Source: an uncultured Bacteroidales bacterium (GTDB lineage Bacteria > Bacteroidota > Bacteroidia > Bacteroidales > Bacteroidaceae). From it: a stretch of DNA of 64,000 nt. The stretch is from positions 1 to 64,000 of the forward strand of contig CACZCZ010000009.1 in NCBI GenBank assembly GCA_902779845.1. The letters are read 5' to 3'. The notes below the pieces were generated by a model, which ran no database searches, was not told where the DNA came from, and saw only the letters and a program-made list of their open reading frames with translations. How positions within the stretch are numbered: the stretch's first letter is position 1; each line of letters opens with the position of its first letter. The translations under genes and the position numbers were made by a program. This document shows positions 8,074 through 16,018 of the stretch, one piece after another.

Positions 8074-9021
8074 ATGAACTATTATGCACTGGGCCGCACA
8101 GGATTGAAGGTGTCGCAGCTGAGCTTCGGCGCGTCATCGCTGGGCGGCGTCTTCCACGACATCGACGAAGGACGGGCCATCGAAGCCGTCTTCACAGCCC
8201 TCGATGGAGGGATGAACCTGATTGACGTGTCGCCGTACTATGGCCACTACAAGGCCGAAACCGTGTTGGGCAAGGCGCTGCGGCAGATTCCACGCGACCG
8301 ATACATCCTCTCCACGAAGGTGGGGCGCTACGGCAAGGATGGCGTGAACACATGGGACTACAGTGGCAAGCGCGCACAAGAGAGCGTCTATGAGAGTATG
8401 GAGCGTCTGGGCGTGGAACACATCGATCTGATTCACGTCCACGACATCGAGTTCCAGGCATCCCTGCCCGGTGGCCTGCAGAAGGTCGTGGATGAGACGT
8501 TGCCTGCGCTCGTGGAGCTGAAGGAGAAAGGGCTCGTCAGCCATGTCGGCATCACAGACCTGCAGATTCCCAACCTGCGCTGGGTCATCGACCACAGCCA
8601 GGAAGGTACGGTGGAGACGGTGCTGAACTTCTGCCACTACTGCCTTTGCGACGATGCGCTGGCTGACAACCTCGACTACTTCGAGGCGCACGGCATCGGG
8701 CTCATCAATGCCTCGCCGCTGTCCATGGGTCTGCTGTCTGAACGTGGCGTGCCAGCATGGCATCCGGCACCGAAGCCGCTGGTGGAGGCGTGTCAGCGGG
8801 CTGTCCAGCATTGCAAGGCGAAGGGCTATCCCATCGAGAAGCTCGCCATGCAGTTCTCTGTCAGCAATCCTCGTATCCCTTCCACGCTCTTCTCCTCGGC
8901 CAACCCCGATAATGTCCGTCGGAACCTCGCGTTCATCGAAGACCCCATTGACTGGCAGCTGGTGAAGGAGGTGCAGGAGATCATTGGTGATCAAAAGAGG
9001 GTGACGTGGGCTAATAGCTAA
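8074..9021 (+). CDS. Aldo-keto reductase, probable L-galactose 1-dehydrogenase
   Basis: NAD(P)-dependent aldo-keto reductase of 315 residues. Start MNYYALGRTGLKVSQLSFG and the LIHVHDIEF stretch with following DETLPALVELKEKG and GITDLQIP resemble plant L-galactose dehydrogenases more than general AKRs. AKR tetrad residues fit Asp and Tyr in LIDVSPYYG, Lys in STKVGRYG and His in LIHVHD. Predicted reaction: L-galactose to L-galactonolactone; L-fucose is a plausible alternative substrate because it differs only at C6. The start at 8074 follows the promoter box at 8037-8044; longer in-frame readings cross the tRNA. It is the first gene of the operon with lactonase, fucI, fucP, Zn-dehydrogenase, uxaB and uxaA. 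Confidence 0.85.
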   Translation: MNYYALGRTGLKVSQLSFGASSLGGVFHDIDEGRAIEAVFTALDGGMNLIDVSPYYGHYKAETVLGKALRQIPRDRYILSTKVGRYGKDGVNTWDYSGKRAQESVYESMERLGVEHIDLIHVHDIEFQASLPGGLQKVVDETLPALVELKEKGLVSHVGITDLQIPNLRWVIDHSQEGTVETVLNFCHYCLCDDALADNLDYFEAHGIGLINASPLSMGLLSERGVPAWHPAPKPLVEACQRAVQHCKAKGYPIEKLAMQFSVSNPRIPSTLFSSANPDNVRRNLAFIEDPIDWQLVKEVQEIIGDQKRVTWANS

Positions 9022-9057
9022 AAGACCCACCCCCGACCCCTCCCGTAATGGAGGGGA
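9021..9057. repeat. G-rich palindromic element, copy B
   Basis: Lies directly after the aldo-keto reductase stop. The 34 bases at 9023-9056 are the exact reverse complement of copy C at 9119-9152. The internal palindrome is CCCCTCCCGTAATGGAGGGG. It ends with GTTACCTA just beyond, a right end it shares with copy D. Confidence 0.92.
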
Positions 9058-9077
9058 GAAAAGTTACCTATCAAGAC

Positions 9078-10058
9078 ATGAAATCAATAGATAATCATCA
9101 CACATCGCGCCAGCCCCTCCCCTCCATTACGGGAGGGGTCGGGGGTGGGTCTTTAATTGACGCCCACTCCCATCTCTGGCTTCGCCAAGACACAGTGGTG
9201 AATGGTTATCCCATCCACACGCTGGAGCAGAACCGCAGCCGCAGCCTCTTCTTTGGTGAGGAGCGGCAGATGTTGCCGCCCTTCATGATAGACGGATGTA
9301 ACACGGCAGAGGTCTTCCTGAGCAATATGGATTATGCGCAGGTGGGTGGTGCTGTCGTGGTGCAGGAAGTGATTGACGGCTGTCAGAATGCTTATCTGGA
9401 GCAGGTGCAGAAGGAATATCCCGACCGCTTCTTCTGTATGGGAATGGCATGGAACCTCGAGGAGGCGCAGGCCGTTGCCGAGGCTGGGTTGAGGGGTATC
9501 GCCTTCCCCGGTCATCGCTTCAAGGACTCGCTGCTGACGCTCATGCCCGTGTTCAAATTCATGGAAGAGCGCGGCATGATTGTCTCGATGTGCCTGGCTG
9601 ACGGCGACAAGCAGGTGGGGGAGATGCGCGAGGTGATTGCCGAATGTCCGCGCCTGAAGATTGCCATCGGTCATCTCGGAATGGCAGACCAGCCCACAAC
9701 GCCGCCTTGGGAGAACGAGAACTGGCGGCAGGAGATCCTGCTGGCGCGCCACGAGAATGTCATGGTGGAGAGCGGCGGCATCACCTGGCTCTACAACCCA
9801 GAGTTCTATCCATTCCCCTCAGCTGTGCGCGCTATTCGTGAAGCTGCCGACCTCGTGGGGTGGGACAAGCTGATGTGGGGCAGCGACTATCCACGCACCA
9901 TCACCGCCATCACCTATCGTATGTCCTACGACTTCATCACCAAGTCCTCAGAGCTCACCGCCGAACAGAAGGCTGCCTTCCTCGGAGGAAACGCTCAGTG
10001 CTTCTATGGATTCAATGCATTGCCAGAGTTACCTTATATAAAGAATATGAGCGAGTAA
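9078..10058 (+). CDS. Amidohydrolase-fold lactonase, probable L-galactonolactonase
   Basis: Metal-dependent TIM-barrel hydrolase of the amidohydrolase-2 family (COG3618 type) to which sugar lactonases belong. The start of the fold, IDAHSHLW, carries the HxH metal ligands, and GSDYPRT near the C-terminus supplies the conserved Asp. Predicted role: opening L-galactono-lactone made by the preceding enzyme. The N-terminus is odd: about 20 residues before IDAHSH ([14 protein letters not shown]) are encoded by repeat copy C. ATG 9048 lies inside repeat copy B and ATG 9078 in the loop between the copies. I chose 9078 because fucP has the same arrangement. Length about 326 residues. Confidence 0.82.
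   Translation: MKSIDNHHTSRQPLPSITGGVGGGSLIDAHSHLWLRQDTVVNGYPIHTLEQNRSRSLFFGEERQMLPPFMIDGCNTAEVFLSNMDYAQVGGAVVVQEVIDGCQNAYLEQVQKEYPDRFFCMGMAWNLEEAQAVAEAGLRGIAFPGHRFKDSLLTLMPVFKFMEERGMIVSMCLADGDKQVGEMREVIAECPRLKIAIGHLGMADQPTTPPWENENWRQEILLARHENVMVESGGITWLYNPEFYPFPSAVRAIREAADLVGWDKLMWGSDYPRTITAITYRMSYDFITKSSELTAEQKAAFLGGNAQCFYGFNALPELPYIKNMSE
9118..9153. repeat. G-rich palindromic element, copy C
   Basis: Exact inverted partner of copy B, translated in frame as [13 protein letters not shown] at the N-terminus of the lactonase. The plus strand carries GGGAGGGGTCGGGGGTGGG, four G-runs that satisfy the usual G-quadruplex pattern. Confidence 0.92.
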
Positions 10059-10066
10059 ACTCATCG

Positions 10067-10097
10067 TAATAACGAAATATCGAACAATCGTAATATC
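10067..10097. repeat. Degenerate CGTAATAACGAAATATCGAA tract
   Basis: The spacer between lactonase and fucI is filled with short units CGTAATA / CGAAATAT / CGAACAAT. Similar tracts lie at 14455-14485 before uxaB and about 23638-23680 before the DUF4292 gene. No promoter box is seen. Confidence 0.7.
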
Positions 10098-10107
10098 GAA
10101 AAGCCTT

Positions 10108-11925
10108 ATGAACACTTACCCCAAAATTGGCATTCGCCCGACCATCGACGGTCGTCAGGGCGGCGTCCGCGAAAGCCTTGAAGAGAAAACGATGTGCCTG
10201 GCTAAGGCTGTGGCGGAGTTAATCACCAAGAACCTGCGCAACGGCGACGGCTCGCCTGTGGAGTGTGTCATTGCCGACGGAACCATCGGTCGTGTGGCCG
10301 AGAGTGCTGCCTGTGCCGAGAAATTCGAGCGCGAGGGCGTGGGGAGCACCATCACCGTGACCTCTTGCTGGTGCTATGGCAGTGAGACGATGGACATGAA
10401 CCCGCATTACCCGAAGGCTGTCTGGGGTTTCAATGGCACGGAGCGCCCGGGTGCTGTTTATCTGGCTGCCGTGCTGGCGGCTCATGCCCAGAAGGGGCTG
10501 CCTGCCTTTGGCATCTATGGCCACGATGTACAGGACATTGCCGACAACACCATCCCTGTCGACGTCGCAGAGAAGATTCTGCGCTTCGCCCGTGCGGCAC
10601 AGGCGGTAGCCACGATGCGTGGCAAGAGCTACCTCTCGCTGGGCAACACCTGCATGGGAATTGCCGGCTCCATCGTGGATGCCGACTTCCTGCAGCACTA
10701 TCTCGGTATGCGTACGGAATATGTCTCGCTCGTTGAGATCCTGCGTCGCGTTGATTTCAATATCTTCGACCCCGAGGAGTTCAAGAAAGCCATGGCGTGG
10801 GTGGAAAAATACTGCAAGCCACAGGAAGGCCACGACTATAACGAGGACCGTCCGCTCTTTCCCGGCACCCCGATGACCACCTTCAACGGAAAGGGTAAGG
10901 GAAAGACACGCGAGGAGAAGGATGCAGACTGGGAGTTCACCGTGAAGACGATGATGATCATTCGCGACCTGATGCATGGCAATCCCAACCTTCTGGAGAT
11001 GGGCTACAAGGAGGAGGCACTCGGCCATAACGCCCTCTTCGGCGGCGTGCAGGGCCAGCGCCAGTGGACGGACTATCGTCCGAACTTCGACTTCCCCGAG
11101 GCCATGCTCTGCACCAGCTTCGACTGGAACGGCGTGCGCGAAGCCGATGTGCTGGCCACCGAGAACGACTTCCTCAACGGCCTCTCCATGCTCTTTGGCC
11201 ATCTGCTCACGAATCGCGGCGTGATGTTCTCCGACATCCGCACCTATTGGAGCCCCGAGGCTGTAGAACGTGTGGCTGGTAAGAAACCTGAAGGCCAAGC
11301 TGCCGGGGGCTTCATCCACCTCATTAACAGTGGCGCCACCACCCTCGATGCCACTGGTGCGATGACCGCTGCCGACGGTAAACCCACCATCAAGGAGCCT
11401 TGGAACATCACCAACGAGGATGTGGAAGCCTGCCTGAAGGCTACCTCGTGGATGCCAGCAGACCGCGACTACTTCCGTGGTGGCGGCTACAGCTCGCACT
11501 TCGTTACCAAGGGCGGAATGCCGATGACGATGATGCGTGTGAATATGGTGGCGGGCCTTGGTCCTGTGTTGCAGCTGGCAGAAGGCTGGACCGTGGAGCT
11601 CGACCCGAAGACCCACGACATCCTCGACAAACGCACCGACCCCACATGGCCAACGACTTGGTTCGTGCCACGTCTCGATCCATCGAAGGACTGCTTCAAG
11701 GATGTCTATAGCGTCATGAACTGCTGGGGCGCCAACCACGGTGCCATCGCCTATGGACATATCGGTGCCGACCTCATCACGCTGTGCTCCATCCTCCGCA
11801 TCCCCGTCTGCATGCACAATGTCGCCGATGCCGACATCTTCCGTCCTGCCGCCTGGAATGCCTTTGGCATGGATAAGGAAGGCGCCGACTACCGTGCCTG
11901 CCAGAATTTCGGGCCGTTGTATTGA
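10108..11925 (+). CDS. fucI: L-fucose isomerase
   Basis: Cytosolic manganese-dependent ketol isomerase of 605 residues (family length about 590-600). The N-terminus [19 protein letters not shown] and the motifs [25 protein letters not shown] and the C-terminal [19 protein letters not shown] identify the family. It converts L-fucose to L-fuculose and related enzymes accept D-arabinose and, weakly, L-galactose. No fuculokinase or aldolase gene is in the window, and its neighbours build an oxidative route, so it may act on L-galactose or feed a pathway encoded elsewhere. It is followed after 5 bp by repeat copy D. Confidence 0.95.
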   Translation: MNTYPKIGIRPTIDGRQGGVRESLEEKTMCLAKAVAELITKNLRNGDGSPVECVIADGTIGRVAESAACAEKFEREGVGSTITVTSCWCYGSETMDMNPHYPKAVWGFNGTERPGAVYLAAVLAAHAQKGLPAFGIYGHDVQDIADNTIPVDVAEKILRFARAAQAVATMRGKSYLSLGNTCMGIAGSIVDADFLQHYLGMRTEYVSLVEILRRVDFNIFDPEEFKKAMAWVEKYCKPQEGHDYNEDRPLFPGTPMTTFNGKGKGKTREEKDADWEFTVKTMMIIRDLMHGNPNLLEMGYKEEALGHNALFGGVQGQRQWTDYRPNFDFPEAMLCTSFDWNGVREADVLATENDFLNGLSMLFGHLLTNRGVMFSDIRTYWSPEAVERVAGKKPEGQAAGGFIHLINSGATTLDATGAMTAADGKPTIKEPWNITNEDVEACLKATSWMPADRDYFRGGGYSSHFVTKGGMPMTMMRVNMVAGLGPVLQLAEGWTVELDPKTHDILDKRTDPTWPTTWFVPRLDPSKDCFKDVYSVMNCWGANHGAIAYGHIGADLITLCSILRIPVCMHNVADADIFRPAAWNAFGMDKEGADYRACQNFGPLY

Positions 11926-11930
11926 GCCCC

Positions 11931-11970
11931 TCCTCACTCCCCCTTGTAGGGGGAGGGTGGTTACCTATGC
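11931..11970. repeat. G-rich palindromic element, copy D
   Basis: CCCCTCCTCACTCCCCCTTG followed by TAGGGGGAGGGTGGTTACCTA, just after the fucI stop. It is the inverted partner of copy E at 12029-12068, with the fucP start codon in the loop between them. Confidence 0.85.
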
Positions 11971-12000
11971 AACCTGAAACTAATTCCTTATTTATATTAT

Positions 12001-13362
12001 ATGGAAGCATCCAGTCAAATACATTCTACTCCCCTCCCTACAAGGGAGGGGCAGGGGGGAGGGTCTGCTTTAGTCCCCAGGAAATACCTTCTCACCTTCA
12101 TCCTCATCACCTCGCTGTTCGCTCTGTGGGGCTTTGCCAACGACATCACGAACCCGATGGTGGCGGCGTTCCAGACGCTGATGGAGATCTCGGCGGCGAA
12201 GGCTTCGATGGTGCAGTTTGCGTTCTATGGCGGCTATGCCACGATGGCTGTGCCCGCTGCGCTGTTCATCCGCAAGTACTCCTACAAGGTCGGTGTGCTC
12301 ATCGGCCTCGGACTCTATGCCGTGGGCGCTTTCCTGTTTATCCCAGCTGCGCAGTTCCAAGAGTTTGCTTTCTTCTGCGTGTCGCTGTACATCCTCACCT
12401 TCGGTCTGGCCTTCCTTGAGACCAGCGCCAACCCCTTCATCCTCTCGTTGGGCGACAAGAGCAACTCCACACGTCGCCTGAACCTGGCGCAGGCCTTCAA
12501 CCCTGTCGGTTCTCTGTCGGGTATGGCTGTTGCCTCGTTCATCGTGCTGCCCAACCTCATCTCCGACAAGCGCGATGCTGCCGGACAGGTCATCTTCCAT
12601 GGATTGAGTGAGGCTGAGAAGGCTGATATCCGTCTGCATGACCTCGCCGTCATCCGCGATCCCTACGTTGCCATCGGCCTTGTGGTCCTCGTGATGTTCG
12701 TCATCATCGCCCTCACCAAGATGCCTTCGCTCAAAGGAGAGAATGATGCGACCACCAGTGCCCGCACTACGCTCTCCCGTCTCTGGCACAACAAGATCTA
12801 CCGCAATGGCGTGCTGGCGCAGGTGCTCTATGTCGCTGCTCAAATCATGGTGTGGACCTTCATCATCCAATATGCCGATCACCTGGGCATCGACAAGGCG
12901 ACAGCCCAGCGGTGGAACATCTTAGCGATGTCGCTATCATTGACGGGCCGTTTCGTTGGCACTTACATTATGAAATGGATTAACCAGCGCCGCCTGCTAA
13001 TGATATTCGGCATCGGCGCTTCCGTCTGCACGCTCGGTGCTATCTGCATCGAAGGCATGTTGGGCCTGTACTCGTTGGTGTGCATCAGCCTCTTCATGTC
13101 CATCATGTTCCCCAGTATCTACGGTATTGCCCTTGAGAACGTGCAGACTGAGGACACTTCCCTCGGTGCCGCATTCCTCGTGATGGCCATCGTGGGTGGT
13201 GCCTTGATGCCTCCGTTGCAGGGTCATCTCATCGACCAGCAGGTCATCTTCGGCTGGCCTGCCGTCAACTTCTCCTTTATCCTCCCCTTCGTCTGCTTCA
13301 TCTTCATCACCATCTACGGCTATCGTACTTTTAAGCAGACCCGCCCCTCACCCTCCTTTTAA
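12001..13362 (+). CDS. fucP: MFS permease, L-fucose/L-galactose:H+ symporter type
   Basis: Twelve-helix major facilitator of 453 residues in the FucP family. Helix 1 begins YLLTFILITSLFALWGFAND, the usual FucP signature with the N-D pair, and FLETSANPFIL and AFNPVGSLSG are also typical. The substrate is inferred to be L-fucose or L-galactose from the operon. The first about 24 residues (MEASSQIHSTPLPTREGQGG and on) are not typical and are encoded by repeat copy E; the last residues RPSPSF and the stop lie in copy F. Thus both ends of the gene have been rewritten by the same element. Confidence 0.9.
   Translation: MEASSQIHSTPLPTREGQGGGSALVPRKYLLTFILITSLFALWGFANDITNPMVAAFQTLMEISAAKASMVQFAFYGGYATMAVPAALFIRKYSYKVGVLIGLGLYAVGAFLFIPAAQFQEFAFFCVSLYILTFGLAFLETSANPFILSLGDKSNSTRRLNLAQAFNPVGSLSGMAVASFIVLPNLISDKRDAAGQVIFHGLSEAEKADIRLHDLAVIRDPYVAIGLVVLVMFVIIALTKMPSLKGENDATTSARTTLSRLWHNKIYRNGVLAQVLYVAAQIMVWTFIIQYADHLGIDKATAQRWNILAMSLSLTGRFVGTYIMKWINQRRLLMIFGIGASVCTLGAICIEGMLGLYSLVCISLFMSIMFPSIYGIALENVQTEDTSLGAAFLVMAIVGGALMPPLQGHLIDQQVIFGWPAVNFSFILPFVCFIFITIYGYRTFKQTRPSPSF
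12029..12068. repeat. G-rich palindromic element, copy E
   Basis: CTCCCCTCCCTACAAGGGAG and on to GGGTCTGC, translated as TPLPTREGQGGGSA at the N-terminus of FucP. The plus strand has four G-runs (GGG, GGGG, GGGGGG, GGG) within 25 bases. Confidence 0.88.
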
Positions 13363-13381
13363 GGGAGGGGGTAGTCACCTA
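13337..13381. repeat. G-rich palindromic element, copy F
   Basis: AGACCCGCCCCTCACCCTCC, then TTTTAAGGGAGGGGGTAGTCACCTA, covering the last codons and stop of fucP. Orientation is opposite to copy E, so the two flank the gene. Confidence 0.85.
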
Positions 13382-13435
13382 ACCAGACCCCATAACCTAA
13401 AAAACATGTTAAATAGTTAATTTTCAAATACAATC

Positions 13436-14452
13436 GTGAAAGCATTACAGATTACTGACACCAAACAGCTCGAGGTCATCGAGCTTTCTGCGCCGCAGCC
13501 CGCCGCAGGCGAGGTGCTGCTGCGCATCAATTATGTAGGCTTCTGCGGCTCGGACCTCAATACGTTCCGTGGCCGCAACGCGTTGGCGCTGAAGCCCGTC
13601 ATCCCTGGGCATGAGATCAGTGCTACCGTAGAAAGGGTGGGAGAGGGTGTGCCGGCTAAGTTCCAGACGGGACAGGTCGTGACCGTAGATCCCTATACCG
13701 CTTGCGGTAACTGTCCCAGCTGCCGCCGTCGCCGTTTTAATGCCTGTCAGCACAACGAGACGCTGGGCGTGCAGCGCCACGGTGCGATGCGCGAGTTTAT
13801 CAGCGTGCCTTGGCAGAAGGTTATTCCTGCAGAAGGACTTGCGCCACAGGACATCGCGCTGATAGAGCCGATGAGTGTGGGCTTCCACGCCGTGGATCGC
13901 GGACAGGTGACAGACAGCGACACGGTGCTGGTGATTGGCTGCGGCATGATTGGCGTGGGTGCCATCGTGCGTGCCAGTCTGCGTGGCGCCACCGTGATTG
14001 CTATGGATCTCGATGATGAGAAGCTGGCGCTGGCACGTGAGCTCGGCGCTGCAGCCACCGTGAACAGCGGCACCGAGGATGTCCACGCCCGTCTGCAGGA
14101 GCTGACAGATGGTGCCGGTCCCGATGTCGTCATCGAAGCTGTAGGCGCAACGCCTACTTACAACTGCGCTGTCAACGAGGTGGCCTTCACGGGGCGTATC
14201 GTCTGCATCGGCTATGCTCCTGGCGATGTGCCTCTGCCCACCCGTTTCTTTGTGCAGAAGGAATTGGACATACGAGGCTCACGCAACGCCCTGCCCGATG
14301 ACTTCCGCGCCGTCATCCGCTATCTGCTTCGCGGCACTTGTCCTACTGCGCGCCTCATCTCAGGCATCGTGAAGCCCGAAGAGGCTGCTCGGGCCATGGC
14401 AGACTGGGATGCCGCACCAGGTAAAGTGTTCCGCATTTTAGTGAAATTCTAA
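13436..14452 (+). CDS. Zinc-binding dehydrogenase, probable L-galactonate 5-dehydrogenase
   Basis: Medium-chain Zn dehydrogenase of 338 residues. The catalytic zinc ligands are Cys in GFCGSD and the His-Glu of PGHE. The structural zinc cysteines are in CGNCPSCRRRRFNAC. The Rossmann glycine motif is VIGCGMIGVGA. It resembles E. coli LgoD/RspB-type enzymes. Position between the lactonase and tagaturonate reductase points to oxidation of L-galactonate to D-tagaturonate. The start is GTG at 13436, giving MKALQITD, which fits the family. It is preceded by repeat copy F and a 55-base spacer without a promoter box. Confidence 0.82.
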   Translation: MKALQITDTKQLEVIELSAPQPAAGEVLLRINYVGFCGSDLNTFRGRNALALKPVIPGHEISATVERVGEGVPAKFQTGQVVTVDPYTACGNCPSCRRRRFNACQHNETLGVQRHGAMREFISVPWQKVIPAEGLAPQDIALIEPMSVGFHAVDRGQVTDSDTVLVIGCGMIGVGAIVRASLRGATVIAMDLDDEKLALARELGAAATVNSGTEDVHARLQELTDGAGPDVVIEAVGATPTYNCAVNEVAFTGRIVCIGYAPGDVPLPTRFFVQKELDIRGSRNALPDDFRAVIRYLLRGTCPTARLISGIVKPEEAARAMADWDAAPGKVFRILVKF

Positions 14453-14454
14453 TT

Positions 14455-14485
14455 GTCGTAATAACGTAATAACGTAATAACGAAA
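14455..14485. repeat. CGTAATAA tandem tract before uxaB
   Basis: Repeats of CGTAATAA (three units, then CGAAAG) fill the 37-base gap between the Zn-dehydrogenase stop and the uxaB ATG. Confidence 0.75.
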
Positions 14486-14489
14486 GAAA

Positions 14490-15971
14490 ATGCAAGAACT
14501 CAACAGCACCACCGCTCTTAAGGTACAACGCCCTGAGCGCATCATACAATTCGGCGAGGGCAACTTCCTTCGCGCTTTCATAGATTGGATTGTTTGGCAG
14601 ATGGATAAGAAAACAGATTTCGATGCCTCTGTCGTCATCGTGCAACCCATAGCACAGGGTATGGCTGAGCGCCTGCAAGCACAGGATTGCCTCTATCACG
14701 TGAATCTGCAGGGTCTCATCGACGGTCAGGCCGTGAACTCATTGGAACTCATTGACAGCGTCAGCCGCACGGTGAATCCCTATGCCGACCATGCTGCTTT
14801 CTTGGCACTGGCCACACAACCCGATGTGCGCTTTGTCATCTCCAACACCACCGAGGCCGGTATTGCCTTCGACCCCGCTTGTCGGCTGAACGATGCGCCG
14901 CCGGCCTCTTATCCCGGCAAGCTCACACAGTTGCTCTACCACCGCTTCCGTGCTTTCAACGGCGACCCTGCCAAAGGACTTATCATCATGCCTTGCGAAC
15001 TCATCTTCCAAAATGGTCATCACCTTGTGGATTGCATCCGCAAGTATATTGAGCTGTGGAAAGAAGACCTCGGGGCCGACTTCGAGGCATTCCGCCAGTG
15101 GTTTGAGCAGTCGTGCTATGTCTGTGCTACACTGGTGGACCGCATCGTACCGGGCTTTCCGCGCAAGGATATCGACGCCATCCAGCAGAAAGTCGGCTAT
15201 GCCGACCAGATGGTGGTTCAGGCAGAGGCTTTCCACCTCTGGGTAATTGAAACCGCTGCCAACCTGCCTCTCGAGCAGTTGGCACGGGAGTTCCCTGCCG
15301 ACAAGGCTGGCCTGCACGTCATCTTCACCCATGATGAGTCGCCCTACCACGAGCGCAAGGTGACGCTCTTGAATGGTCCGCACACAGTCCTCTCGCCTGT
15401 CGCCTTCCTGGCAGGACTCAACATTGTGCGCGATGCTTGCCAGCACGAGATCATCGGGCCCTTCATCCGCCGTGTGATGTACGATGAATTACTACCGACG
15501 TTGAATCTCCCCGAGGATGAATTGCTCCACTTCGCAGACGATGTGATGGAGCGCTTCTGCAACCCCTTCGTGGATCACCAGCTCACCAGCATCATGCTCA
15601 ACTCGTTCCCGAAGTTCCAGACACGTGACCTGCCAGGCTTGAAGACCTACCTCGAGCGCAAGGGTACACTGCCAAAGGGAATCGTCCTCGGTCTGGCTGC
15701 CATTTGTGTCTATTACCGTGGTGGTCAGCGTGGCGACGGCACGGCCATTCAGCCCAACGACGATCCTCGTATCATGCAGTTGCTCACGGACCTGTGGGCA
15801 ACGGGTGATGTGCGTAAAGTTGCCGAGGGCGTTCTCGCTGCCCAGGACCTCATCTGGCACGAGCATGGTGACCTCAACACCATCCCCGGCCTCACCGACC
15901 TCCTCACAGAGAGCATCCAGAGCATTCTGGATTGCGGGATGATGGAGACGGTGAAGAAATTGAAAGATTGA
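14490..15971 (+). CDS. uxaB: Tagaturonate reductase (altronate oxidoreductase)
   Basis: NAD-dependent mannitol-dehydrogenase-family enzyme of 493 residues (E. coli UxaB is similar in length). The N-terminus has the family pattern RIIQFGEGNFLRAFIDW, and VLSPVAFLAG and DDVMERFCNPFVDH occur in the C-terminal helical domain. It reduces D-tagaturonate to D-altronate. It normally serves galacturonate breakdown; here it would take tagaturonate formed from L-galactonate. No uxaC (uronate isomerase) is in the window, which supports entry from L-galactose rather than galacturonate. Confidence 0.93.
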   Translation: MQELNSTTALKVQRPERIIQFGEGNFLRAFIDWIVWQMDKKTDFDASVVIVQPIAQGMAERLQAQDCLYHVNLQGLIDGQAVNSLELIDSVSRTVNPYADHAAFLALATQPDVRFVISNTTEAGIAFDPACRLNDAPPASYPGKLTQLLYHRFRAFNGDPAKGLIIMPCELIFQNGHHLVDCIRKYIELWKEDLGADFEAFRQWFEQSCYVCATLVDRIVPGFPRKDIDAIQQKVGYADQMVVQAEAFHLWVIETAANLPLEQLAREFPADKAGLHVIFTHDESPYHERKVTLLNGPHTVLSPVAFLAGLNIVRDACQHEIIGPFIRRVMYDELLPTLNLPEDELLHFADDVMERFCNPFVDHQLTSIMLNSFPKFQTRDLPGLKTYLERKGTLPKGIVLGLAAICVYYRGGQRGDGTAIQPNDDPRIMQLLTDLWATGDVRKVAEGVLAAQDLIWHEHGDLNTIPGLTDLLTESIQSILDCGMMETVKKLKD

Positions 15972-16018
15972 AAAGTTTCGATAGTTCGAATTTGTTCACA
16001 CGTTAATTAGTTAATCCA

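Noticed and set aside
10219-11937. 572-codon open frame opposite fucI
   Set aside because: Antisense shadow of a fully conserved gene; no start context or domain.
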